This document shows positions 8,896 through 17,801 of a DNA stretch of 47,882 nucleotides, one piece after another; positions within the stretch are counted from its first letter, which is position 1; every line of letters starts with the position of its first letter. The translations under genes and the position numbers were made by a program. Source of the DNA: Psychrobacter glacincola (GTDB lineage: Bacteria > Pseudomonadota > Gammaproteobacteria > Pseudomonadales > Moraxellaceae); the NCBI RefSeq assembly GCF_904846215.1, contig NZ_CAJGZK010000023.1:1-47882 (forward strand), written 5' to 3'. Below the pieces are notes generated by a model. The model was not told the origin of the DNA, did no database searches, and was given only the letters and a program-made list of their open reading frames with translations.

Positions 8896-8921
8896 ATAAC
8901 TACCACCAAAGTAGTAGTTAT
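8896..8921 (-). promoter_or_regulatory. Hairpin in the moeA-moaA spacer (possible moaA leader)
   Basis: An 11 bp stem (8896-8906 with 8911-8921) and a 4-base loop. On the minus-strand RNA the single non-Watson-Crick position is a U-G wobble; on the plus strand it would be a C-A mismatch, so the minus-strand transcript is the better folder. No T-run follows, so it is not an ordinary terminator. It lies 130 bp before the moaA start. It does not show a recognisable Moco-riboswitch consensus. Confidence 0.4.
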
Positions 8922-8997
8922 CAGATAATAAATATTAAGTTTCTCACGGTCTATGGTATAGACGTTAATTCACTGTATCATTTTTAAGCGTCATTCA

Positions 8998-10287
8998 CTA
9001 TATCCAAGGGAAGGATTGTACCTGTACAGAGGCACCAGCGGATAAATTGCCTGCATCTTGAGCGAGTACAATAAAGCAGTTGGCCTGACTCAGCTGTTTG
9101 ATACGATGCGATTGCTGTTTAGTAAAGCTTTCAACTTGAAAATCGCCCGCTTTATTTTGGGTCAGAATGCCTCTTTGGAAGTCCATACGTCCCGCTGACT
9201 TTTTAACATCATTTTTAAGCGTTGCCATGACTGTTAATTGCATGGGTCGCTCTGAATGAGCCGCGCCTGCCATCTGCCACAAAGCAGGAATGACAAATTG
9301 CAGCGTACCAACGATCGTCGATAGAGGATTGCCAGGCAAACCAAAATATAAGACGGGCTTGGCAAGGTTGTGCGTCAGCTCACCAAAGACAAACGGCTTA
9401 CCGGGTTTCATCGCCACTTTATAGTGATTGATTTTGCCGAGCTGCTCAATGACGGTGGTCAAGAAGTCATAGTCACCAACGGATACGCCAGCGGTAGAGA
9501 TCAGTACGTCACACTCTTGCATCGCTTGAGTCACCGCTTCAGTGGTTTTGCCTAAATCATCAGCGATAATCCCATAATCACGAATATTTATAGGTAAATC
9601 AGAGAGCAGACTTTTAAGAGTTGGGGTATTAGAGTTATAAATCTGCGCCAAGCTTTTAAGCGCATTACCAATTGCAACCAGCTCGTCGCCTGTCGCGAGC
9701 ACACCAACCGTCAAGGGCTGATAGACGTTGACTTTATCAAAACCCAAATTCGCCAATAAACTGATATCAGCAGGATTTAGGCGCTTACCTTTGAGTAAAA
9801 CGGCTTCGCCAGCTTCAATCTCTTCACCTTGTTTGCGAATATTGTCATCAGACTGGGCAGTTTGACTAAGGATAATAGGGTATGGCTGTGATTTATCAAT
9901 GCTATCTCTTATCTCAGCAAAGTTGGTGTTTTCTTGCATGATGACGGTATTACAGTCATCAGGTACCACCGCCCCAGTAAAAATACGTACCCCTTGACCT
10001 GACTGGACATCGCCATTATAAGGGCTGCCAGCTTGCGATTCACCGATGATGGTGATGGTAGTATTTGTTGCAAGCTTGCTATTTTTAGCAATCGCATAAC
10101 CATCCATCGCCGACAGGTTCTGTCTCGGTACCGAAAAAGGCGAAACAATATCTTCAGCCAGTATGTGATTATGGCTGTCTAATAAATCGTAGTTAGCGAC
10201 GGCTCTTTTATTGAGCGGATAGTCGTTATTATTATAATTCTCTACACGCTGCTGGATCTCAGCTATAAGTCCTTCAACCGTAATCAT
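8998..10287 (-). CDS. moeA: Molybdopterin molybdenumtransferase MoeA
   Basis: 429 residues, family-typical. MoeA inserts molybdate into adenylated molybdopterin. Signatures: SPFSVPRQNLSAMDGYAI (the conserved PxxxxSAMDG), the ASP-less variant of the G-x-x-R-I-F-T-G-A motif in GQGVRIFTGAVVPD, GDELV, NSNTPTLKSLL, STAGVSVGDYDFL, KPGKPFVFGEL and LPGNPLSTIVG. It is the first gene of the molybdenum island, separated from hmp by a repeat copy (10418-10564). Confidence 0.96.
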   Translation of the reverse strand: MITVEGLIAEIQQRVENYNNNDYPLNKRAVANYDLLDSHNHILAEDIVSPFSVPRQNLSAMDGYAIAKNSKLATNTTITIIGESQAGSPYNGDVQSGQGVRIFTGAVVPDDCNTVIMQENTNFAEIRDSIDKSQPYPIILSQTAQSDDNIRKQGEEIEAGEAVLLKGKRLNPADISLLANLGFDKVNVYQPLTVGVLATGDELVAIGNALKSLAQIYNSNTPTLKSLLSDLPINIRDYGIIADDLGKTTEAVTQAMQECDVLISTAGVSVGDYDFLTTVIEQLGKINHYKVAMKPGKPFVFGELTHNLAKPVLYFGLPGNPLSTIVGTLQFVIPALWQMAGAAHSERPMQLTVMATLKNDVKKSAGRMDFQRGILTQNKAGDFQVESFTKQQSHRIKQLSQANCFIVLAQDAGNLSAGASVQVQSFPWI

Positions 10288-10417
10288 AAACCTATACTCA
10301 TCTTATTAATGTTGAACTGTTTATAGTATCAGAGATACGTTATACCATAAGAATGACATGGCTGACAGGGGATTGATTAGCCACACAAGGTATTCTTTTG
10401 CTTAATCATCATCTTGA

Positions 10418-10564
10418 TATAGTGAGTTCAATATAAAAGAGTTACGCTCAGAATAGCAATATGCTGGGATAAATTTCTCTCGCTTGCTGTGCGCTTTGCA
10501 CTCCAGAGGCTTGGTAACATTTATCCCAGCAGTACTGTATTCTTTTTAAATTGAATCGACGATA
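10418..10564 (-). repeat. Dispersed palindromic element, copy A (147 bp)
   Basis: Read on the minus strand it starts TATCGTCGATTCA and has a diverged core (AAGCCTCTGG ... GCACAGCAAGCGAG). Arms TGCTGGGATAAAT and ATTTATCCCAGCA pair perfectly. It occupies most of the hmp-moeA gap. Copies A and D form a diverged subfamily. The rest of the 10288-10670 gap shows nothing else. Confidence 0.85.
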
Positions 10565-10670
10565 GGATTTGACGTAAGCCTTGCCTCTATATTAAAGGAT
10601 TTGTCTTTAAGTTTTGGCAAGGTTATTGGGTGCGTATTAGGCTGTATTGTAGAGGTTTACAGTTATAACC

Positions 10671-11870
10671 TTAAGCCAGCTCTATACTCATTTTGGGACC
10701 AAAGGGTTCGTAATGAATGTTATCAAGGCTATGGTCAAGGATGACTAGACTATCAATAATGCTCTCCATAAAAGGCATGGAACCACAAACATACATATCA
10801 GCAAGTTTGGGTAAATTGCTAAGCCAAGCCTCATCAAGAATTTGTCCAGACTCAAAATAAAAAATGTGCTTTTCTACGTTTGTCGCAGTAGCCAACAGTT
10901 TATTAACTTCACTAGCAAAAGCATGATGCTCTTGGTTTTGGCAAGCATAAACCCAAACGATAGGACGGTTTGGATTAACGGTAACTTGAGCTTCTAACAT
11001 GGATAAAATCGGTGTTACGCCAACGCCTGCACTGATCAGTACCAAGGGAATGTCGTTTTGCTGCATCAACGCCTGATTCAGCTCAAAATCACCAGCCGGT
11101 GCCGACAATAAAACTGTATCACCGACGGCCAGATGATCATGTAAATAATTAGACACTAGACCGTTATGCTCATTGCGATTGTCGCGTCTAACTGCAAACT
11201 GGATACCTTGATCATTATTGGCTGAGTACAAAGAGTAGTGACGCAGGGCAATATGATCGCTGTCTGCTGGGTCTGTTTTTACGGTAATGTATTGACCCGC
11301 AGACAGTTTAATTTTGCTCAGATCGATAGTCTGATTGTTTACTGAATGGTCATTTACTGGGACAACGGTAAAGGCGGCGATATCAGTCGCTGCTTCCACT
11401 TTTGCCGTCACTGTAAACGGTGCAAAGCCTTGCCACATTGCTTGCTCATACATACCGTGCTCGATTTGGATAAATATCGAGGCAATTTCATCATAAGCTT
11501 CTGCCCAAGCCGTAAGGATATCGTCAGTTGCCGCATCACCCAACACTTCCTTGATGGCAGCAAGTAGATGTTTACCAACGATAGGGTAGTGCTCTGGCAG
11601 GATTTGTAAGGCGCGATGCTTATGGCTGATTTGCGTTAGTTGCGGCAATAACGTCGCTAAGTTTTCCAAATGCTTGGCTGCTGCCAAAACCGTCATTGCC
11701 AGTGCAGTCTGTTGACGACCAAGTTTTTGATTGGTTTCATTAAAAATATCAAGTAGCTCAGGATGCTCATGAAACATATTCTTATAAAACACAGTAGTAA
11801 TCGCTGTTCCATGCTCTTCGAGTACCGGTACCGTTGCTTTGACGATTGCTAATGTTTGTAGTGACGCCAT
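10671..11870 (-). CDS. hmp: Flavohemoglobin (nitric oxide dioxygenase)
   Basis: 399 residues, as E. coli Hmp (396). The globin domain (1-140) has the heme-pocket residues Tyr29 (B10), Gln53 (E7) and proximal His85 (F8) at the same numbers as E. coli. The FAD domain carries RHYSLYSA (flavin binding), and the NAD domain has LISAGVGVTPILSML and YVCGSMPFM. The enzyme converts NO plus O2 to nitrate with NAD(P)H. It neighbours the molybdenum island, suggesting a nitrate/NO theme (inference). A 12 bp palindrome sits directly upstream of its ribosome-binding site. Confidence 0.96.
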   Translation of the reverse strand: MASLQTLAIVKATVPVLEEHGTAITTVFYKNMFHEHPELLDIFNETNQKLGRQQTALAMTVLAAAKHLENLATLLPQLTQISHKHRALQILPEHYPIVGKHLLAAIKEVLGDAATDDILTAWAEAYDEIASIFIQIEHGMYEQAMWQGFAPFTVTAKVEAATDIAAFTVVPVNDHSVNNQTIDLSKIKLSAGQYITVKTDPADSDHIALRHYSLYSANNDQGIQFAVRRDNRNEHNGLVSNYLHDHLAVGDTVLLSAPAGDFELNQALMQQNDIPLVLISAGVGVTPILSMLEAQVTVNPNRPIVWVYACQNQEHHAFASEVNKLLATATNVEKHIFYFESGQILDEAWLSNLPKLADMYVCGSMPFMESIIDSLVILDHSLDNIHYEPFGPKMSIELA

Positions 11871-11883
11871 TGTGGATCCTTTA

Positions 11884-11895
11884 GTGAATATTCAC
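11884..11895. promoter_or_regulatory. Perfect 12 bp palindrome upstream of hmp
   Basis: GTGAATATTCAC lies 13 bp before the hmp start codon, abutting the AAAGGA ribosome-binding site. NO-responsive repressors (NsrR and others) commonly control hmp, but this does not match a consensus I can confirm. It is a candidate operator only. Confidence 0.35.
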
Positions 11896-11976
11896 ATTGA
11901 TAATGTTTAGTGAGTGAAGGTTGATGAACGAAATTAATAATAGTAATCAGACTTTTGAGACGCTTGAATGAGACAA

Positions 11977-12120
11977 TATAGTCAGTCTTAAATAAAAGAA
12001 ATACGAATATTATCAAGCACTAATGGGATTCATTTTTCTTGCTTGCTGTAGCTAGCCGACAGAGGCTGCGAACAATGAATCCCAGTAGTGCTGTAGTCTT
12101 TTAAAAGTAGATCAACTATA
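11977..12120 (-). repeat. Dispersed palindromic element, copy B (144 bp)
   Basis: Bounded by TATAGTC (11977) and ACTATA (12120). The minus-strand core is GCAGCCTCTGTCGGCTAGC then TACAGCAAGCAAGAAAAAT. Arms GCACTAATGGGATTCATT and AATGAATCCCAGTAGTGC pair with a single mismatch. It belongs to the B/H/K subfamily. It lies between the DUF697-like gene and hmp. Confidence 0.92.
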
Positions 12121-12370
12121 ACAGACAGGAATTAAGCAGTTAGCAGTCAAATCATTCACCGGTTTTTATAAGATTCATTTAAAATGAATCTTATAGTATC
12201 CTATCTCTGCTCTAACATCAATATGTAATACTATTGGGCTGATTTCTATTGCCAACGTTTCTGTCGCACAATCTAATTTTACTTTACAGACGAAGGGGTT
12301 CGTTTGAGCAAAGTCCACATACATAAATCAATGACTTAAAAGCTCCATGGGTGACTAAATAAGAAACGCA

Positions 12371-12399
12371 AAAAAGCCCTGCTAGATACAGGGCTTTTT
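12371..12399. terminator. Bidirectional terminator downstream of the DUF697-like gene
   Basis: AAAAAGCCCTG (12371-12381) pairs with CAGGGCTTTTT (12389-12399). The A-run and T-run make it work on either strand. It ends the minus-strand gene that stops at 12436. Confidence 0.88.
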
Positions 12400-12435
12400 T
12401 AAGGGATAAATAAATTCTTTATTTAAAATAGCTTT

Positions 12436-12951
12436 TTAGACATTTTTACCGTGTTGCTTTTGCTGAATGTCTTTGGCTAAGTTATAGCACTCATTAATAT
12501 GGTCAGTGGCGATCTTCTTAAAAATCATATAGCCGATTGTGCCTGCGACCAGTTGACCACCAAGTGGGATAAATTTGGTCACTTGCTTAGCAGCGATACG
12601 ACCACCAAAACCTTGCACTGTCTTTTTAACGATACCACGGGTTGCCATCAGACCTGCAAAATCGACTGTACGATCTTTTAACGCACTCCAGTGAATAGCT
12701 CGTGACTCTAGGTCTACCGCTGCTTGACGATCTTCGAGTAAACCAAAGCGCTCACTGATTTCAGGTAGCAGCATCGTGAGCATGCTCGCATCAATTGCCA
12801 CATCAAAAAATGGTACCGGTACAATGGCAACACCAGCAGAGATTCTGGCACGTCTTTTGACCATGGCGATACATTCTTTTTTGACTTGCTCAAGATCCAA
12901 GTTTGGATCAATCGTATTGGGTAATTTTTCAGCTAACGGGGTTGTTTTCAT
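12436..12951 (-). CDS. Small DUF697/YcjF-like membrane protein
   Basis: 171 residues. An acidic or charged head (EQVKKECIAMVKRRARISAG) leads into VAIVPVPFFDVAIDASMLTMLLPEISERFGL, the pattern of DUF697-like domains often seen C-terminal to small GTPases. A second hydrophobic stretch (FIPLGGQLVAGTIGYMIFKKIA) follows. No GTPase domain is attached. Function is unknown. It is transcribed alone, ends at a strong terminator and is divergent from recJ. Confidence 0.6.
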   Translation of the reverse strand: MKTTPLAEKLPNTIDPNLDLEQVKKECIAMVKRRARISAGVAIVPVPFFDVAIDASMLTMLLPEISERFGLLEDRQAAVDLESRAIHWSALKDRTVDFAGLMATRGIVKKTVQGFGGRIAAKQVTKFIPLGGQLVAGTIGYMIFKKIATDHINECYNLAKDIQQKQHGKNV

Positions 12952-13355
12952 GAAATATCCTTAAATTAGTTAGAAAAAGCAATTAAAAGAAAAAGTAAAT
13001 AAAAGAGAGACAGTGAATAATAAAGCATGAAACATGGGATAGATAACAAGCAACTGCGGCGTTTATAAGATGCCTACCATTTTATGGATTTATAAACACC
13101 ATACAATCGCTGCTTTGTAGCAAAATGCTGAAAAATAGGGTTAATCTACACCGTTTTTGTAAATGAAGCCATACGGTAAAAGTAGCAGTTTGAAAATAAA
13201 TACATGATCTAGGTGCGCTTAAATTACGCTATGAGTTATACGCTATAAGTTACGTGATGATGCAGGCATAAGCAACCTCTAACCGTGCACCGATATGCTG
13301 AAATTTCCTCTAAATTAATATTGTGAGCACTTACTAAAGCCAGTAGAATACGTTC
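12952..13355. other. 404 bp divergent intergenic region before recJ
   Basis: It holds the promoters of the DUF697-like gene and recJ by position. A short imperfect tandem repeat is visible near 13218-13255 (TACGCTATGAGT, TACGCTATAAGT). No coding potential, terminator or member of the dispersed repeat family was seen. Confidence 0.5.
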
Positions 13356-15188
13356 ATGCTAAATTTAACTCCCCGTTATACCAGCACTCGCATCGACGAG
13401 TTGCCAGCCTTGTTGCAACCCCTTGCCGCCCAATCAATGACGCTTGCTCGCCTATATGCCGGTCGTGGCATCGTGCAGCCCGATGAGCTTGAGACTCAGC
13501 TCGCTGGTCTATTACCTGCTGAGCAGCTAAAAGGTATCATTGAAGCAGTATGTTTACTAGATGTCGCCATTGATGAGGGTCAGCGTATCCTTATCGTTGG
13601 TGACTTTGACTGTGATGGGGCGACTAGTACCGCGCTAATGATGCGTGCGCTGACCGCCATGGGTGCCAAGGTGGATTTTTTAGTACCTGACCGTTTTAAA
13701 TACGGTTATGGTTTGACGCCAGAGATTGTTGAATTGGGTATTGAGACTTATCAGCCGCAAATGATCGTCACGGTAGATAATGGTATCTCAAGCCATGAAG
13801 GCGTGGCGCGCGCGCAAGCTGATGGCATTACTGTCATTATCACTGACCATCATCTTACGACCAAAGAGACTCCACCTGCCGAAGCCGTGGTCAATCCCAA
13901 TCAGCTTGATTGCAATTTTGCTAGTAAAGCCTTGGTGGGCGTTGGGGTAGCATTTTATGTACTTGGACGACTGGCAAAACTGCGCCGTGAAGCTGGTAAA
14001 TCCACCGTACAAGTCAGTCAATATTTGGATTTAGTCGCACTTGGGACGATTGCTGATGTTGGTGTGCTCGATAAAAATAATCGTATTTTAGTCCATCATG
14101 GGCTGAACGCCATTCGTCAGGGGCGTGGTTCTCTTGGTATATTGGCATTGCTCGAGCAAGCGGGTCGCGACCCCAAAAAGCTACACGCGCAAGATTTTGG
14201 TTTTGTACTAGGTCCACGTATTAATGCCGCTGGTCGTATGGATAATATGCGCATCGGTATTGAGTGCTTGTTAGCAGATGATTGGGCAACGGCGCAGCGA
14301 TTGGCGCAAGAGCTTGAGCAACTTAACCGTACGCGTCGCCAAGTAGAAGGTGAGATGCGAGCGCAAGCAGATAGCATCGTCCAAGCATTAGCTGATGCTG
14401 ATACGAGTATTGAAGCTGAAGTTGATGCTGAGAAAAGCGATGATATTATCGTTCAGCATAAACTCGAGAAGAAGACCACCAATACCCGCAGTATTGTGTT
14501 GTATCAAGATGACTGGCATCAAGGGGTTATCGGTATCGTTGCAGGACGTTTAAAAGAAAGTCATTATCTGCCGAGCATTGTCTTTGCGCCGGCGGATACT
14601 GAACGCACAGGCGATGACGATGCTATCAAAGGCTCAGCGCGTTCTATCGCAGGCGTACATATTCGTGATGCCATTGAACAAGTTGCCGAGAGCTATCCTG
14701 ATTTAATCAGCCATTTTGGCGGTCATGCCATGGCAGCTGGACTGACGTTGAAAAGAGGTAACTTTGATGCCTTTGTGACAGCATTTAACGCGGTGTTGGC
14801 ACAGATGGATGATGAGGTATTCGCTGAGCAAAAATTCACCGATGGTGCTTTGCAAGCAAGTGATTTTAGCTTATGGTTTGCTGAGCATCTGGCAGAATCT
14901 AGTATTTGGGGGCATGGATTTGCGCCGCCGATATTTGATGGAGTGTTTGAAGTATTAAACTATAAGGTACTAAAAGACAAACACCTTAAATTATCGCTAC
15001 GTTATCCTGATGTACAGTATCCGATTGAGGCCATTCAATTTAATTTTGATAGCAGTGTTTGGGATTATCGCGCCGAAAAAGTACATATATTGTTTGAGCT
15101 GGATATCAATGAGTGGAATGGCAAACAAAGTTTGCAGTTGATGATAAAAGATTTGGCGCTTGTAAAAGAGACGGTCGAAGCAAACTAG
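13356..15188 (+). CDS. recJ: Single-stranded-DNA-specific exonuclease RecJ
   Basis: 610 residues. A 5'-3' ssDNA exonuclease used in recombination and mismatch repair. The DHH-family motifs are clear: ILIVGDFDCDGATSTALMM (motif I), VTVDNGISSHEG (II), VIITDHH (III), LVALGTIADV (IV) and the DHHA1 glycine signature HFGGHAMAAGL. PRINAAGRMDNM is also typical. An extra ~30-residue acidic segment (about 350-378) separates the DHH and DHHA1 parts compared with E. coli RecJ. The start codon has only a weak ribosome-binding site. Confidence 0.97.
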   Translation: MLNLTPRYTSTRIDELPALLQPLAAQSMTLARLYAGRGIVQPDELETQLAGLLPAEQLKGIIEAVCLLDVAIDEGQRILIVGDFDCDGATSTALMMRALTAMGAKVDFLVPDRFKYGYGLTPEIVELGIETYQPQMIVTVDNGISSHEGVARAQADGITVIITDHHLTTKETPPAEAVVNPNQLDCNFASKALVGVGVAFYVLGRLAKLRREAGKSTVQVSQYLDLVALGTIADVGVLDKNNRILVHHGLNAIRQGRGSLGILALLEQAGRDPKKLHAQDFGFVLGPRINAAGRMDNMRIGIECLLADDWATAQRLAQELEQLNRTRRQVEGEMRAQADSIVQALADADTSIEAEVDAEKSDDIIVQHKLEKKTTNTRSIVLYQDDWHQGVIGIVAGRLKESHYLPSIVFAPADTERTGDDDAIKGSARSIAGVHIRDAIEQVAESYPDLISHFGGHAMAAGLTLKRGNFDAFVTAFNAVLAQMDDEVFAEQKFTDGALQASDFSLWFAEHLAESSIWGHGFAPPIFDGVFEVLNYKVLKDKHLKLSLRYPDVQYPIEAIQFNFDSSVWDYRAEKVHILFELDINEWNGKQSLQLMIKDLALVKETVEAN

Positions 15189-15249
15189 TGACTTAACGGT
15201 ACAGATAGTAACTGCGCTAATAGTCGCTAAGCGTCAATATTTCTATGCT

Positions 15250-15912
15250 TTAATATTTCCATTCAATGGCCGGAAACTGCCAATCATAGCGAATAGCAAG
15301 CATGCGTAAGGTAAAAATCGTTGCCATTGCTGAGATATCAGCAATCCAAGCGATCACGCCAAGATTAAGTAGCACAAAGTAAAGGATACCACCTGTTAAA
15401 GCGGCGGTGATATAAATCTCTTGCTGTAGTACCAGCGGAATTTCATTGCAAATCATATCGCGGATGATACCGCCGACAATAATCGTGATAACCCCAAGTA
15501 ATAATGCCACCGGCACATTTGTGCCCATACTATCAGCCACCTTGATGCCGATTAAGGTAAAGGCTGACAGACCAATGGTGTCGGAGAGTTTAAGAAACGT
15601 ATCAACGCGTCTAGAGTTAGGGTGAAAGAATATCTGCATCAAGATTGAAGAGATGGTAATGACCGTCAAATAACTCATATCTACCATCCAAAACAGGGGA
15701 TGACGATCCAAGATTACATCACGCACGGTACCACCGCCGATAGCCGTCACAATCGATACCAGTAAGCAGCCAAATACATCGAAGTTTTTATGCTTGGCTA
15801 ATATCGTTCCTGAAATACTACAAGCGACAATACCAATCATATCGAACAGATAAATGAGTGAGCGCGGATTAAAAGTAGTAATCAGGTCAGAATCTAAGGC
15901 AATGGTCGGCAT
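15250..15912 (-). CDS. UPF0126/TRIC-type membrane protein (paralog 1)
   Basis: 220 residues with about seven transmembrane helices formed by two homologous half-domains (DMIGIVACSISGTILAKHKNFD..., DTIGLSAFTLIGIKVADSMG...). Each half carries GGGTVRDVILDRHPLFW or GGIIRDMICNEIPLVL, the UPF0126 hallmark. The family includes the YicG/YadS group, and homologs have been shown to be trimeric cation channels; some are called glycine transporters. Substrate here is unknown. The next upstream gene is a paralog of the same layout. Confidence 0.88.
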   Translation of the reverse strand: MPTIALDSDLITTFNPRSLIYLFDMIGIVACSISGTILAKHKNFDVFGCLLVSIVTAIGGGTVRDVILDRHPLFWMVDMSYLTVITISSILMQIFFHPNSRRVDTFLKLSDTIGLSAFTLIGIKVADSMGTNVPVALLLGVITIIVGGIIRDMICNEIPLVLQQEIYITAALTGGILYFVLLNLGVIAWIADISAMATIFTLRMLAIRYDWQFPAIEWKY

Positions 15913-16014
15913 GAGTTATTCTCATTAAAGCACTGAAAATAAGGTACTGAGATTAAAGTATTGAAATTAAGGTACTGCTATTTTCTTCGTTAATCGTAAA
16001 AACCGGCTAATCCG

Positions 16015-16650
16015 TTAATCGACCAAGCGAATGGAAGGCAAATGCCAATCGAATTTAAGCGCCAGCATACGCACGGCAAAGATAATAAATAACATGGTAA
16101 ATTCGTTTATCGTCGTATCCAGCCCGCCGTAGTCGAGCGCCAAATACGCCAATGAGCCTGCAATACTGGCAGTGATATAAATCTCACGCTGTAGGACGAG
16201 CGGAATCTCATTACAAATGATATCACGCAATAGACCGCCAATAATGGCTGTCCAGACCCCCATCATAATGGCAATCATTGGCGCTAAATCTTGCGCCAAT
16301 CCCACCTTAAAACCAATCACACTAAAGGCTGCCAAACCAATGGCATCAAAGAACTTAAGCGCGTTATCAATCTTATGATACAGATGAAAAAATATTTGTA
16401 AGATAAGAGAGGTGGCAGTAATAACAATGACATAATTGAGATCTGTCATCCAAAACAGCGGATGGCGATCAAGTGCCATATCGCGCAATGTGCCGCCGCC
16501 GATAGCGTTGACTAGCGCGACCAATATACAGCCTGCAATATCAAAACCTTTGTGCTGCGCGAGCAAGGTGCCGGCGATAGCGCAGGCGATGATACCAAAC
16601 ATATCCAAAACATACAGCAGGATATCAGGGAAAATAAAGGTGTTTATCAT
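16015..16650 (-). CDS. UPF0126/TRIC-type membrane protein (paralog 2)
   Basis: 211 residues. Same two-repeat seven-helix plan as its neighbour: GGGTLRDMALDRHPLFWMTD in the first half, GGLLRDIICNEIPLVLQREIYITAS in the second. The two proteins are clearly duplicates but diverged outside the motifs. It starts 15 bp after the stop of the EmrE-like transporter gene, so probably an operon with it. Confidence 0.88.
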   Translation of the reverse strand: MINTFIFPDILLYVLDMFGIIACAIAGTLLAQHKGFDIAGCILVALVNAIGGGTLRDMALDRHPLFWMTDLNYVIVITATSLILQIFFHLYHKIDNALKFFDAIGLAAFSVIGFKVGLAQDLAPMIAIMMGVWTAIIGGLLRDIICNEIPLVLQREIYITASIAGSLAYLALDYGGLDTTINEFTMLFIIFAVRMLALKFDWHLPSIRLVD

Positions 16651-16665
16651 CGCTGTACTTGAGCC

Positions 16666-17775
16666 TTAACCATCTTTTGCAAATAATATCAGTCCCAGAA
16701 TGATAAGCGCAATACCCACCAAGCCCAGTGTCGAAGGAAGGGCATTATTCAGCAATAACATGCCGCCAATCAAAGCAAATATCACTTCACTGGCCTGGGT
16801 AGAATCTACGCCTGCCACCTCACTCGATGTCACCGCTTGCTCACGGGCATATAAAAATATACTCGTCGCCGCCACACCTGCAAGTACTGCCACTAACAAC
16901 GTATTAAAAACCTGTGTGGTCGCTGGTCGCTCAGGACGTATTATTAAGCCTAACAGTAACCAAAACGGCAAGCTACCGAGGGTCATTAGCCAGACTTTAT
17001 TAAAGGCATTTTGTAATAAGGTTGTCTCGATAGCAGGAATACGGGCGATGAGATTTTGCAAGCGTGACGCAGCATGTCTATCGATAGGTAATATAGGGGC
17101 TTCGGTAATGATGCGTTGGGTATGGGTATGAATATCAGTGTTACCATCAGTAGCCTTTAGCTGAAGATTATCACGAGCCTGTTGCCGCTCAGCACTGTGT
17201 TTGCGCGAATTATGAGACACTTGCCACACCAGCTGATTGCCAATCGGGTAACTGAATGCTGCAACCAGCGCCGGCAGCGCGCCATATAGCAGCATATCAG
17301 CCATAGGTACGGTATCGGCGAGCGTAGACGCATGTAAGCCTTCACTGACGTTGACCATGACTACACCAATAAAGACCAATAAGGCATAAATGATAAACTT
17401 TTTATCAAATCTCTGTCCAAATGCCACTAAGACCAATAGACTTGTTACGACTGTGAACATAAAGGTTGCGGCAACCACCCAACCTGCAACGTGGTCACCA
17501 GCATAACAAATGCCAGTATAAAACACGCCAAAGCCGATACTGCCAGTGATACACCAAAACCGCCAATGCTGAAAGAAAATAGCGCCTAACTCTCTAATAC
17601 GTCCAAAACCATGCTGCATCGCAATCAGAACAGTAATGATGAGCCACATAAATAAATAGCGTAGGCTTGCTGACCAAAACCAGTGTCCACCGGCACTACT
17701 CATCATCTCATTTAGAATAAAGGTGGAGCTAAAAAACGCGCCCGCTAATAAGCCCAATAAAATGAGTTTGACCAT
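16666..17775 (-). CDS. DMT-superfamily (EmrE-like) transporter
   Basis: 369 residues from the chosen start. About ten hydrophobic segments, beginning MVKLILLGLLAGAFFSSTFILNEMM, as in the 'multidrug resistance efflux transporter family' (EmrE/EamA relatives). A polar cytoplasmic loop of ~65 residues (SRKHSAERQQ... to RIPAIET) splits the two halves. A longer in-frame start at 17889 is rejected: its extra 38 residues are mostly translated repeat copy C, while the ATG at 17775 has AAAGGGA in front. Substrate unknown. Confidence 0.82.
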   Translation of the reverse strand: MVKLILLGLLAGAFFSSTFILNEMMSSAGGHWFWSASLRYLFMWLIITVLIAMQHGFGRIRELGAIFFQHWRFWCITGSIGFGVFYTGICYAGDHVAGWVVAATFMFTVVTSLLVLVAFGQRFDKKFIIYALLVFIGVVMVNVSEGLHASTLADTVPMADMLLYGALPALVAAFSYPIGNQLVWQVSHNSRKHSAERQQARDNLQLKATDGNTDIHTHTQRIITEAPILPIDRHAASRLQNLIARIPAIETTLLQNAFNKVWLMTLGSLPFWLLLGLIIRPERPATTQVFNTLLVAVLAGVAATSIFLYAREQAVTSSEVAGVDSTQASEVIFALIGGMLLLNNALPSTLGLVGIALIILGLILFAKDG

Positions 17776-17801
17776 ACCTATCCCTTTATTCCTTGGCTTG
17801 C

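Noticed and set aside
8767..8997. Moco riboswitch upstream of moaA
   Set aside because: Only a simple hairpin is visible; the conserved multi-stem consensus of the Moco RNA was not recognised by eye.
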